56,665 nt of DNA from DATFLS01 sp964413425 (GTDB lineage: Bacteria > Fidelibacterota > JAANXI01): the NCBI GenBank assembly GCA_964413425.1, contig CAYPST010000018.1, positions 1-56,665 of the forward strand, read 5' to 3'. Every line of letters begins with the position of its first letter. Within the stretch, counting starts at the first letter, position 1. This document shows positions 18,049 through 25,570 of the stretch, in pieces. The position numbers and the translations under genes were made by a program. The notes below the pieces were generated by a model, which was given only the letters and a program-made list of their open reading frames with translations, made no database searches and was not told the origin of the DNA.

Positions 18049-18063
18049 TGGTACAGAGTTTGT
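18049..18063 (+). promoter_or_regulatory. Sigma-54-like (-24/-12) promoter candidate
   Basis: TGGTACAGAGTTTGT has GG at 18050-18051 and TTGT at 18060-18063, matching TGGCAC-N5-TTGC with correct spacing and two C-to-T differences. It would start transcription near 18075, just ahead of the first eCIS genes. The presence of an NtrC-class gene next door supports it. Confidence 0.45.
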
Positions 18064-18076
18064 TAAATAACAAAAA

Positions 18077-18108
18077 AAGGAAATTTATAACGAAGGAAAT
18101 TTATAACG
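18077..18108 (+). repeat. Perfect 16-bp tandem duplication
   Basis: AAGGAAATTTATAACG occurs twice back to back (18077-18092 and 18093-18108). Each copy contains an AAGGA that could act as a ribosome-binding site. It lies in the presumed leader of the eCIS operon. Confidence 0.8.
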
Positions 18109-18115
18109 GCTGATA

Positions 18116-18146
18116 TTGACAGACATATTTGCAAAAAAATTATAAT
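18116..18146 (+). promoter_or_regulatory. Possible sigma-70 promoter with 19-base spacer
   Basis: TTGACA (18116-18121) and TATAAT (18141-18146) are both perfect hexamers but separated by 19 bases rather than 17. If used, transcription would begin near 18154, which would favour the TTG at 18193 as start of the first small gene. It competes with the sigma-54 interpretation. Confidence 0.35.
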
Positions 18147-18192
18147 TCATCTCTTATCTGAAAATAATCACCGGGATGATTTAAACGGTATT

Positions 18193-18378
18193 TTGCTCGC
18201 CACATTTGAAGAAGAGATAGAGCAAATCACCCGGGAAGTGTTGAAAAATTTAGGGCATCTCATTGCCGGTGGTCTTATCGAAGAGCAGCGGAATAGTGAC
18301 GGAAAGTTAAGATATCACATTGCTGAAAAGCCGGAAAGATTATTCGAGCTGTTAGATGCGCTGGACGACGATTGTTGA
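18193..18378 (+). CDS. Small winged-helix-like protein at the head of the eCIS
   Basis: From the only conventional start in frame (TTG at 18193) this encodes 61 residues with EQITREVLKNLGHLIAGGLIEEQ, like the recognition helix and wing of a winged-helix fold. The open frame continues upstream to 18091 with equally protein-like sequence (DIDRHICKKIIIHLLSENN...). A start at ATA 18103, five bases after AAGGA, or at ATT 18115, would give a full 87-91-residue domain. The product may be a small DNA-binding regulator of the cluster. I do not recognise a named family. The start is uncertain and a rare start codon or a sequence error are both possible. Confidence 0.5.
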   Translation: MLATFEEEIEQITREVLKNLGHLIAGGLIEEQRNSDGKLRYHIAEKPERLFELLDALDDDC

Positions 18379-18484
18379 AAGCATGTGTTCTGGAGCATAG
18401 GGGATCATTACTATCGAAAAAATAATACAAAGAGCTTCTCTGGTTGGACAAGCTATTGAAGATCTGACATATCAATCGCTCGGG

Positions 18485-19339
18485 ATGTCGCGCTTCCGGG
18501 CTGAACTCGCCGGGTGGAAGAAGGAACCGCAATATAAGCCAGAGGGATTTTTTGTATTCTCGGATATTGGGGGTGGTGATTATGTGCTTCATCTCTCCGG
18601 TGAATGGCTTCAAACCGAAATAGTAGATATCAGCATTCCATTTCCCGGATTGATTCTCGATTCCGCAGGGGATAACGAGCTTATCGTCGCGGTTAAATCA
18701 ATCAATGGAGCTGATACTATTACGTTTGAACCCGTCATCTTGAACCAGGTGATCCGCAGAGGAGCCAGAGTCCGGGCCTCGGGATCGTCAACATCGTTGG
18801 AAAATCCGTTGGATATCGGACGAATTACGCAGGCGCAGCTGGAGAGTGTGGCAGGGCTGTCGGAAGGTGATCTGGTACGCATTATCCGCGACAAATCCGT
18901 GCGGCTGAAATATAATCCCTATTATCGGTTCACGCGTCCGGTTACCCAAATCGTCGGCAAAGTGGTGGAGAAGCATAGTCCCGAGATACCGGAGGAACCG
19001 CAGGTTCCCATGACAGATGCGCAGGTTCGGTTAACCAAGGTCAATGGAACCAGCGTGCAGTTCACGGATGTGCAGGGTGTCGATGTGGCTGCTGTGGAAA
19101 TCGACAGCAGAATAGTGGTGCTGGGGGTTGCGAAAGATGTATCCACGGTCACAAATCAGCAGGGCGATTATCACCTCTATTTCGGTCGGGAGATGTTTTT
19201 ATCGAATGGAACAGAAAATGACGATCTGGAGGAGGTGACAATCCGGGTGGAGGCTGATGGGTATAGCACGGAGACCAGCAATGTGTCGGTGCAATCCGGG
19301 GAGCGGGCAGCCGTCAATTTTCAGTTAACCAGGACATAA
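18485..19339 (+). CDS. Protein with carboxypeptidase-regulatory-like beta-sandwich domains
   Basis: From the ATG at 18485 the product is 284 residues. The C-terminal part (about 170-284: DAQVRLTKVNG, VTNQQGDYHLYF, VTIRVEADGYSTETSNVSVQSGE) is a carboxypeptidase-regulatory-like (transthyretin-type) fold, and the N terminus (KPEGFFVFSDIGGGDYVLHLSGEW) looks like another. The frame is open upstream to 18401 and reads IIQRASLVGQAIEDLTYQSLG, which completes the first beta-sandwich. The true start may therefore be a non-standard ATT at 18407, or sequence upstream may have changed. Proteins of this kind occur in eCIS loci, but the role is unknown. It is the second gene of the cluster. Confidence 0.65.
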   Translation: MSRFRAELAGWKKEPQYKPEGFFVFSDIGGGDYVLHLSGEWLQTEIVDISIPFPGLILDSAGDNELIVAVKSINGADTITFEPVILNQVIRRGARVRASGSSTSLENPLDIGRITQAQLESVAGLSEGDLVRIIRDKSVRLKYNPYYRFTRPVTQIVGKVVEKHSPEIPEEPQVPMTDAQVRLTKVNGTSVQFTDVQGVDVAAVEIDSRIVVLGVAKDVSTVTNQQGDYHLYFGREMFLSNGTENDDLEEVTIRVEADGYSTETSNVSVQSGERAAVNFQLTRT

Positions 19340-19368
19340 ACAAAGACAGAGGAAATAAGGAGGCAACC

Positions 19369-19638
19369 ATGGCAGAGAAAACCGCCAAACTGAAGAGCCA
19401 TTGTGAGACCCCCCTGTATGTGAATCTACCCAGGGGGGAATCGCTCAAAATTCCTGCCCGGCAGGTCGTGGAGGTCAAACAGTCTCATCTGGAGAGTCCG
19501 GAGCTGGCCTATCATCTGAGTCGTGCCAACGTGACGGTACTGGAGGAGGCCGAGTCCGCCAGGAAATCGTCGTCGGATAAAAAGAAATCTTCCAAAGAGG
19601 AATCTTCCGGGAAGGACAAGGAGTCTTCGGAAGAGTAA
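19369..19638 (+). CDS. 89-aa hypothetical protein with charged tail
   Basis: The first ~63 residues look folded (ETPLYVNLPRGESLKIPARQVVEVKQSHLESPELAYHLSRANVTVLEE). The last 25 are a disordered Ser/Lys/Glu tail (KSSSDKKKSSKEESSGKDKE). An excellent ribosome-binding site (AAGGAGG, 19358-19364) precedes the ATG. It sits directly before sheath 1 in the same operon. I do not recognise the family. A structural accessory or assembly role in the eCIS is inferred from position only. Confidence 0.7.
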   Translation: MAEKTAKLKSHCETPLYVNLPRGESLKIPARQVVEVKQSHLESPELAYHLSRANVTVLEEAESARKSSSDKKKSSKEESSGKDKESSEE

Positions 19639-19704
19639 CGACCTTGCGGTGACTGAGCAGGCACCGTTCACAACTCTAGGTCTAAACGTCAAAGGAGAAT
19701 TACA

Positions 19705-21486
19705 ATGCCAGAATATTTATCTCCAGGAGTATATGTTGAAGAAGTATCTTCAGGGATAAAACCCATTGAAGGAGTCGGCACATCCACGGGTGCTTTTATC
19801 GGGATAGCTGAGAAAGGACCCATCGGAGGCGCCGAATATGAAGATGGCCCGGGACGCCCGGTGTTGATCACCAACTTTGGGGATTTTACCCGGAGGTTCG
19901 GCGGGTTCGTAAACGGTGAATACCTGGCCTATGCGGTACAACAGTTCTTCACCGAAGGGGGTACCCGGTGTTACGTCACCCGGACGGCCCATTTTACGGA
20001 CATCACAGATCCGGATACACTTACTGCTGTTCGCGCTTCCGTGACACTGCAGGACGCAGGCGCAACCGATGTGCTGGAAATCAATGCTATAAACGAGGGG
20101 CAGTGGGGGAATAATCTCAGTGTTTCCGTCGCTGCATCCAGCAAGTTTTCGACGATTCTGAACGGTGCCCTTGCCTCCGCAGACACCAGTGCCGTGCTGC
20201 AAAGTGCTGCCGGCGTTGAAATTGGTACCATCCTGGGATTCGCTGATCCTTCTACGCCGGAGACCCTGATCGCCACGGCGGTGGTGAACCGGGTGGCTGG
20301 CAAACAGGTCTTTTTTGCCAGCGCAGTCGGATCGGCCGTCACCGACGGCGCCATTGTTTCGGCGCAGGATTTCACCCTGTTGGTCAGAGATGGCCAGGAT
20401 ATCGTGGAGACCTTTGCCAATCTGACCATGGAAAATACCCATGCGACTGATTTCGTGGAAAATCGGATTAATCAGGGCGGCGGACGGTCTCGATACATCC
20501 GGGTGGAGGATGTGGCTGGTGCCGGAAGCAATGCCGCACCGGATGATACCAGTGGATATGTCTTCCTGACCGGAGGAACGAATGGCGATCCGGAAGATGC
20601 CAATGACTACATTGGAAATTCATCCACCCAGACCGGGTTCTTCGCCTTTGATACGGTGGACGATATCAACATTTTGTCCGCTCCCGGGATTACGCTCCGA
20701 TCCGTCATCCTGGCCGGGATGACCTACTGTGAGAACCGGAAGGATGTATTCTTCGTCGGAGAAATCGTTTCTTCCGCGAGGACTGTCACGGAAGTCTTGA
20801 ACTTCAAAAATGCCACGGGCAGCTATGCCGGGCAGCAGGCCTTCAACTCCAGCTATGGTGCTCTGTATTGGCCCTGGCTGCGCGTGCTGGATCCGCTGAC
20901 CGGCCGGCCCATGTCGATGCCGCCTTCCGGTGCGGTCGTGGGTTCCTATTCCGCCACAGATGTTCGCCGCGGCGTCCATAAGGCACCGGCCGGCATTGAA
21001 GATGGCTTCCTGAATTCCGTGGTCGGCATTGAAAAGATCGTGACCAAGGGAGAACATGATTTATTGAATCCCGAAGGGGTGAACGTCATCCGTTCCTTCC
21101 CCGGATTGGGAATTGTCTTATGGGGAGCACGGAGTGTTTCCAAGGATGCGGAATGGAAATACATTAATGTGCGGCGGTTGTTCCTGTTCCTGGAAGAGTC
21201 CATCGATGAAGGGACCCAGTGGGTGGTCTTTGAGCCGAATGACCCGGTGCTATGGGCAAAGATCGTGCGTAATGTCAGCGCCTTCCTCCGGATTCAGTGG
21301 CTGGAGGGAAAACTGGTCGGGAGTAAGCCGGAAGAGGCTTTCTTTGTCAAATGCGATGCCGAAACCAACCCGCAGGAATCTGTGGATCTAGGCCGTGTGA
21401 TCACCGTCATCGGAGTGGCACCTTCCAAACCCGCCGAGTTTGTCATATTCCGGATTATGCAGCAGCGTCCGGGAGAAGGGGCGTAA
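19705..21486 (+). CDS. Contractile sheath protein 1 (Afp2/3-like)
   Basis: A 593-residue phage tail sheath family protein. It starts MPEYLSPGVYVEEVSSG, the typical sheath N terminus that links neighbouring subunits, then GVGTSTGAFIGIAEKGP. The C-terminal sheath core includes FEPNDPVLWAKI, EEAFFVKCDAETNP and RVITVIGVAPSKPAEFVIFRI. An insertion of about 250 residues (about 100-350) is the variable outer domain. In eCIS, sheath subunits contract to drive the inner tube out. AAAGGAGA precedes the ATG. It is paralogous to the sheath at 22585, and eCIS usually have two or three sheath paralogues. Confidence 0.95.
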   Translation: MPEYLSPGVYVEEVSSGIKPIEGVGTSTGAFIGIAEKGPIGGAEYEDGPGRPVLITNFGDFTRRFGGFVNGEYLAYAVQQFFTEGGTRCYVTRTAHFTDITDPDTLTAVRASVTLQDAGATDVLEINAINEGQWGNNLSVSVAASSKFSTILNGALASADTSAVLQSAAGVEIGTILGFADPSTPETLIATAVVNRVAGKQVFFASAVGSAVTDGAIVSAQDFTLLVRDGQDIVETFANLTMENTHATDFVENRINQGGGRSRYIRVEDVAGAGSNAAPDDTSGYVFLTGGTNGDPEDANDYIGNSSTQTGFFAFDTVDDINILSAPGITLRSVILAGMTYCENRKDVFFVGEIVSSARTVTEVLNFKNATGSYAGQQAFNSSYGALYWPWLRVLDPLTGRPMSMPPSGAVVGSYSATDVRRGVHKAPAGIEDGFLNSVVGIEKIVTKGEHDLLNPEGVNVIRSFPGLGIVLWGARSVSKDAEWKYINVRRLFLFLEESIDEGTQWVVFEPNDPVLWAKIVRNVSAFLRIQWLEGKLVGSKPEEAFFVKCDAETNPQESVDLGRVITVIGVAPSKPAEFVIFRIMQQRPGEGA

Positions 21487-21549
21487 CAGCTTTGCCCGCA
21501 CGGGCTGGCCTGAAATAACAGTCAATCACTCAATAAAAGGAGACGTATT

Positions 21550-21996
21550 ATGCCCAGAAGAGAAGGCGACGTATTCGATCCCTATGCCTCGTATAACTAT
21601 AAGCTGGAGATTGACGGCATTCAGAGCGGCGGTTTTTCCGAGTGCACCGGGCTGCAGGTGGAGAGTACCCCGATCGAATACCGGGAAGGCACGGAAGATA
21701 TTACGGCCCGGAAACTGCCGGGTCTAATCAAATATGGCAATATCACCCTGAAACGGGGAGTGACCGTGAGCCAGGATCTGATGACCTGGTTGAAATTCGT
21801 GCAGGATGGAGACATTGAACGCCGTAATGTATCAATTGTGCTGCAAAACGAATTGAAGCAGGACAAGGTTCGGTGGAATCTCAGAGAAGCCTGGCCCTGT
21901 AAGTGGACCGGTCCCGACATGAAAGCGACGTCTGATGAAGTGGCCATCGAATCCATCGAGATCTGTCATGAAGGGCTCGAGCGGCAGAACGCCTGA
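21550..21996 (+). CDS. Inner tube protein 1 (Afp1/5-like, gp19 family)
   Basis: A 148-residue T4 gp19-like tail tube protein. The motifs are DPYASYNYKLEIDGIQSGGFSECTGLQ near the N terminus, YGNITLKRGVT in the middle, and WPCKWTGPDMKATSDEVAIESIEICHEGL at the end. Subunits stack as hexameric rings to form the tube that carries cargo. AAAGGAGACG lies upstream. It follows sheath 1 by 63 bases. A weak GC hairpin in that gap (GCCC GCAC GGGC) has no T-run and is not called a terminator. It is paralogous to the tube at 24569. Confidence 0.95.
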   Translation: MPRREGDVFDPYASYNYKLEIDGIQSGGFSECTGLQVESTPIEYREGTEDITARKLPGLIKYGNITLKRGVTVSQDLMTWLKFVQDGDIERRNVSIVLQNELKQDKVRWNLREAWPCKWTGPDMKATSDEVAIESIEICHEGLERQNA

Positions 21997-22025
21997 CCCG
22001 AGCATAGATAACTGAGGAGTTCAAC

Positions 22026-22406
22026 ATGCTGCAAACAGAGTTCGAATTCACTCTACCCAAGGGGTATGTCGACAAAGATGGAAACCTTCATAAAAAAGGG
22101 ATCATGCGGCTGGCCAACGCCAAAGATGAAATCGCACCGCTGGAAGATCCCCGGGTCCATCGGAATAAAGCCTACCTTGTCCTGATTCTGCTCTCCAGAG
22201 TTATTACGAAACTCGGTGATCTCAAGGATATCACCCCGAATGTCATCGAAAATCTGTTCTCGTCCGATCTGGCGTATCTCCAGGATTTTTATCGCCGCAT
22301 CAACTCCAACGGACATGCGGGGATGACAGTATTGTGCCCTGAGTGCGAGCACGAATTCGACGTGGACGAGGTATTGCTGAACGGGGGACAGGGCCTGGGG
22401 GGGTAG
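22026..22406 (+). CDS. Tail-assembly-chaperone-like protein (frameshift donor)
   Basis: A 126-residue protein (FTLPKGYVDKDGNLHKKGIMRLANAKDEI..., LSRVITKLGDLKDITPNVIENLFSSDLAYLQDFYRRIN) of the phage tail assembly type found between the tube and the next sheath in eCIS loci. A CPEC pair lies near the C terminus. Phage chaperones of this kind coat the tape measure and nucleate tube growth. The reading frame ends CTG GGG GGG TAG, on a run of seven G's, with a strong stem-loop just after the stop. A -1 slip on the G-run would join it seamlessly to the DUF6760 frame (22403-22561), giving about 179 residues. Both short and extended products may be made. Confidence 0.8.
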   Translation: MLQTEFEFTLPKGYVDKDGNLHKKGIMRLANAKDEIAPLEDPRVHRNKAYLVLILLSRVITKLGDLKDITPNVIENLFSSDLAYLQDFYRRINSNGHAGMTVLCPECEHEFDVDEVLLNGGQGLGG

Positions 22407-22564
22407 TACGCTACCCTTTGGAGCAGATATCCAGGGAGGTAGCGTATGTTGCTTACCACTTTCACTGGTCCAGGGATGAAATCCTGCACATGTCCCACCG
22501 GGAACGCCAGCAGTGGGTTCGGGAGATCTCGACCATCAACGAAGAGGTTAATAACGCGGAATAA
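22343..22564 (+). CDS. DUF6760-like frame, probable -1 frameshift extension of the chaperone
   Basis: The conserved part is VRYPLEQISREVAYVAYHFHWSRDEILHMSHRERQQWVREISTIN, the DUF6760 type of small protein found next to eCIS tube and sheath genes. The only conventional start, a GTG at 22343, lies 60 bases inside the upstream gene and would add an arginine-rich, non-conserved leader (MRARIRRGRG). No ribosome-binding site or start codon exists at the natural domain boundary. Entry through a -1 frameshift at 22397-22403 gives LGGVVRYPLEQ, which fits the domain exactly. I therefore read this as the downstream half of a two-frame chaperone gene, analogous to the T part of lambda G-T. Confidence 0.7.
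   Translation: MRARIRRGRGIAERGTGPGGVVRYPLEQISREVAYVAYHFHWSRDEILHMSHRERQQWVREISTINEEVNNAE
22397..22446 (+). promoter_or_regulatory. Programmed -1 ribosomal frameshift signal (slippery heptamer plus stem-loop)
   Basis: The run GGGGGGG (22397-22403) is positioned as X XXY YYZ (G GGG GGG) in the chaperone frame and is followed at once by TAG (22404-22406). TACGCTACC (22407-22415) pairs perfectly with GGTAGCGTA (22438-22446). The stem continues inward (22416-22422 with 22430-22436, two G-U pairs) past a single bulged A at 22437, leaving a 7-base loop. The stem starts only 3 bases after the heptamer, shorter than the typical 5-9, so part of it may melt in the ribosome. Confidence 0.75.
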
Positions 22565-22584
22565 GAGAAAGCACGGCGTACCAC

Positions 22585-24534
22585 ATGAATGGATTGAGAA
22601 CACCAGGGGTGTACCTTCGGGAAGTTGAAGTGCCGACTCCGGTGGGCGTACGGATGGATATCACCGGCTTCATCGGACTGGCCGAACGTGGTCCGGTCAA
22701 CTTCCCGCAACCCCTTACCAGCTGGGGACAATTCCTGGAGATTTTCGGCGGGTTCTCCGGGACGGGGTATCTCCCCTACACTGTATTTACCTTTTTCGCT
22801 AACGGAGGCAGATTATGCCGGATAGTGCGAGTAGCCCACAAAGATGCCGCGGTAGCGCAACAGGTGCTTCCCAATAAAGAAAATCAACCATCGATCCGGG
22901 TTGAGGCCATGAATGAAGGTACGTGGGGCAACAACCTGGAAGTGACGGCAGACAGTACTTCCACGGAAGATATGAGTCTTGCGAAATTGACACAGACCCT
23001 GGAACAAGATGAGGACACCGCGATTTTGTCTTCCGTGGCGGGATTTTACGGCAGTGTGAATCCGGAAGAGGCAGATTCGGTCACCCTGATTCACCCGACC
23101 AGTCCCTCTCTGCAAGAATCGCTGCGTATCAAATCGGTTGACTTTGATCAAAAGAAGGTCACTTTCCATCAGCCTGTTGGCAGAGATTTTCCCAGGGAAA
23201 CCAACGTGCTGGGGAAAGGATTTCGGCTCATCTTTCGCTATATCCGCGAGGGAGAGCTTGTACGCGGTGAGGTCTTCGACAATCTTTCCATGGAAGAATC
23301 ACATGAGCGGTACTTTATACGAGTTATCAACGGAGATCCGGAGGAGAAAGATTACGTACGGCGTCTGGAACAGGGGAACTCCATCCTGGTTCGGGTTACG
23401 GATTTATGGCAGAGCGATTCTGCTGCGCCTCCCCGGATACAGCATACTATCCTCCAGCTGGACAATGGTGACGATGGCCAGCCTGAGGAACTGGAAGCGA
23501 AGCACTATACCGGATATGAGAACGGGGATTACTATTATACTGACGCACAAACCACAGCACGGCCGGGCACTGATCAACTGGAGGGGCTGGCCACACTGGA
23601 AGCGGTCCAGGAGGTCGGGCTGATTGCTATTCCTGATTTGATGATCCCGGATTTCTATCAGGCGGTCAAAGATCGCTCCATTCCGGTGGCAGATGCGGGC
23701 CTCATATTTACGGAGCTGCCTCGCGGAGAATTACCATATGCCAATCTGAAAACAGGCCAGACAGATATGCTCTTTCACTGCCGGAAGATGGGGGATCGTT
23801 TTGCCCTCCTGGATTCGCCACCAGGGTCGGAGGTAGGCACAGGAACAAACCGGATTGAGGATTGGCCCAATAACTTCCATTTGCTGCCGGGAGCGAAAAA
23901 TGGCGCTCTCTATTATCCATGGATAAAACAAAGGTCGGCGGATTTCGGCGGGGTGGAATTGCTTCTTCCTCCCGGCGGGTATCTGGCCGGAGTGTACGCC
24001 CGTTCGGAACAGGAACGGGGCGTGGGAAAAGCACCGGCCAATGAAAAGCTGGCAGGGGCTGTCGAACTTGAGTACAATCTCAGCGATGCTGAGCAGGCGT
24101 TATTGAATCCCCGGGGCGTGAATTGTCTCCGGGTGTTCCCCGGGCGGGGCCTCCGAATTTGGGGGGCGCGAACTCTGAGTCGAGAGGCGACGACCCGATA
24201 CGTGAATATCCGGCGGGTCACGCTCGCTATCATAAAGAATATCTTCACGAATTTGCAGTGGACAGTGTTCGAACCGAATGATCGCCGTTTATGGGATAAG
24301 ATCATCGCAACGTTATCCCGCCAGCTCCGCGATTTATTCTTCCGCGGACTGTTAGCCGGCGATACTCCGGAGGAAGCGTTTTTCGTGAAATGTGACGAGG
24401 AAACCAATCCCCCGGAAGTAATTGACAGTGGCCAGGTGATTACAGAGGTCGGATTTGCCCCGGCCAGACCCGCAGAGTTTATTCTGGTTACCATTAAACG
24501 GACGCCACAATCCTTATCTGTGGTTGAACGATAA
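22585..24534 (+). CDS. Contractile sheath protein 2 (Afp4-like)
   Basis: A 649-residue sheath family protein. The N terminus is NGLRTPGVYLREVEVPTPVGVRMDITGFIGLAERGP. The C-terminal core FEPNDRRLWDKI, EEAFFVKCDEETNPPEV and QVITEVGFAPARPAEFILVTI parallels sheath 1 closely, while the central ~300 residues differ. In Afp-type particles the larger sheath paralogue is placed near the baseplate or at one end. That assignment here is inference. It begins 20 bases after the DUF6760 stop. Confidence 0.94.
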   Translation: MNGLRTPGVYLREVEVPTPVGVRMDITGFIGLAERGPVNFPQPLTSWGQFLEIFGGFSGTGYLPYTVFTFFANGGRLCRIVRVAHKDAAVAQQVLPNKENQPSIRVEAMNEGTWGNNLEVTADSTSTEDMSLAKLTQTLEQDEDTAILSSVAGFYGSVNPEEADSVTLIHPTSPSLQESLRIKSVDFDQKKVTFHQPVGRDFPRETNVLGKGFRLIFRYIREGELVRGEVFDNLSMEESHERYFIRVINGDPEEKDYVRRLEQGNSILVRVTDLWQSDSAAPPRIQHTILQLDNGDDGQPEELEAKHYTGYENGDYYYTDAQTTARPGTDQLEGLATLEAVQEVGLIAIPDLMIPDFYQAVKDRSIPVADAGLIFTELPRGELPYANLKTGQTDMLFHCRKMGDRFALLDSPPGSEVGTGTNRIEDWPNNFHLLPGAKNGALYYPWIKQRSADFGGVELLLPPGGYLAGVYARSEQERGVGKAPANEKLAGAVELEYNLSDAEQALLNPRGVNCLRVFPGRGLRIWGARTLSREATTRYVNIRRVTLAIIKNIFTNLQWTVFEPNDRRLWDKIIATLSRQLRDLFFRGLLAGDTPEEAFFVKCDEETNPPEVIDSGQVITEVGFAPARPAEFILVTIKRTPQSLSVVER

Positions 24535-24568
24535 GAAAAGGAGATACAAGAATCGAAGTGAAGGTGAG

Positions 24569-25009
24569 ATGATTGATCCGTATACCGCATATAATTACCG
24601 GTTAGAAATTGATGGCGTCGAAAGTGGCGGCTTTTCCGAGTGTTCAGGATTGCAGATGGAAACCCAGGTGTATGAGTATAAAGAGGGTGGGAATAACCGC
24701 ACCACATTGAAATTTCCGGAACATACCAGCTACGGTAATATCACCCTGAAGCGTGGAATCACACTTTCCAACGATTTAATCGGCTGGCACCGGGATATCG
24801 TTGACGGCACCTTCAAAATGAATCCTCGCACGAAGAATCCGAATGTCGCCATCATTTTACGTGATGAAAAAGGAGAAGATGTCCGCCGGTGGAATCTGGT
24901 TCGGGCCCTCCCGGTGAAGTGGACCGGACCGGATCTGAAAGCGAATGCCGATGAAATTGCCATTGAGAGTCTGGAAATCGCCCATGAGGGCATTGAACTG
25001 CAGGGATAG
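24569..25009 (+). CDS. Inner tube protein 2 (Afp5-like, gp19 family)
   Basis: A 146-residue tube protein. DPYTAYNYRLEIDGVESGGFSECSGLQME aligns with tube 1 almost residue for residue at the start. YGNITLKRGIT and PVKWTGPDLKANADEIAIESLEIAHEGIEL follow. Compared with tube 1 it has GGNNRTTLKFP and a slightly longer loop (TFKMNPRTKNP). Such second tube paralogues join the tube to the baseplate in Afp and PVC. The ATG at 24569 is chosen. The frame is open further upstream but that part overlaps sheath 2 and is not tube-like. Confidence 0.93.
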   Translation: MIDPYTAYNYRLEIDGVESGGFSECSGLQMETQVYEYKEGGNNRTTLKFPEHTSYGNITLKRGITLSNDLIGWHRDIVDGTFKMNPRTKNPNVAIILRDEKGEDVRRWNLVRALPVKWTGPDLKANADEIAIESLEIAHEGIELQG

Positions 25010-25015
25010 GGTTTT

Positions 25016-25570
25016 ATGAGTACTTCAAGTGTGCTTGGCGATGTGACAAAAACGCTGGTTGAGCTGCTGAAGAATGAGCAGCATCCACCCGAGTCGTTTG
25101 ATATTACCGTCGATCCGCCCGGCGAAGATATTGAAGCCACCCAAAAGCCGAAAATAAACCTCTATCTCTTTCGTATCGAGGAAAATGACTTTGCCCAGAA
25201 TCGTGATCACATCGCGGTGGGCACCGAAAAATTGCATTATCCGCCCCTGGCATTGAATCTTGTCTATGTCGTGACTCCGCATGCCACTGAGCAGGAGGCC
25301 GGCCACAGGGTGCTGGGAGAAGCCATGCGAATTATGCATGACCATGCCATCATTGAAGGACCTTACCTCAAAGGAGTGCTGGAGCATTCTCTGGAGACCC
25401 TGAAAGTGGATTTGTGCAAGTTCAACCTGGAAGATCTCACCAGAATATGGAACGCCTTCAACCAACCTTACCGGCTGTCCGTGTGTTATCTGGTGCGAAT
25501 TGTTTTCATCGATTCCATGATCGACCGCGATATCATCCGGGTGGAGGAAAAAGAAAATCAACATGTCTGA
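25016..25570 (+). CDS. Tail terminator/cap protein, DUF4255 (Afp16/Pvc16-like)
   Basis: A 184-residue DUF4255 protein. The conserved elements include PKINLYLFRIEEND, YPPLALNLVYVVTPHA and the C-terminal IWNAFNQPYRLSVCYLVRIVFID. In Afp and PVC this protein forms the hexameric cap that ends tube and sheath polymerisation. It starts six bases after tube 2 and overlaps the ATPase gene by eight bases, so the two are probably translationally coupled. Confidence 0.93.
   Translation: MSTSSVLGDVTKTLVELLKNEQHPPESFDITVDPPGEDIEATQKPKINLYLFRIEENDFAQNRDHIAVGTEKLHYPPLALNLVYVVTPHATEQEAGHRVLGEAMRIMHDHAIIEGPYLKGVLEHSLETLKVDLCKFNLEDLTRIWNAFNQPYRLSVCYLVRIVFIDSMIDRDIIRVEEKENQHV

Larger units (their letters stand above)
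17603..18090. other. Intergenic regulatory region between the regulator and the eCIS
   Basis: No gene is visible. In order it holds a structured repeat (17670-17738), phased TGTGACAA repeats (17844-17892), a sigma-54-like promoter (18049-18063) and the start of a 16-bp tandem duplication (18077-18108). The arrangement is that of an enhancer-plus-promoter region for the downstream operon. Confidence 0.55.

Noticed and set aside
21487..21549. Terminator between sheath 1 and tube 1
   Set aside because: The GC hairpin has only 4-5 pairs and no T-run, and both genes belong to one operon.
23913..24707. 264-codon minus-strand frame opposite sheath 2 and tube 2
   Set aside because: It spans the ends of two clear structural genes and has no family resemblance.
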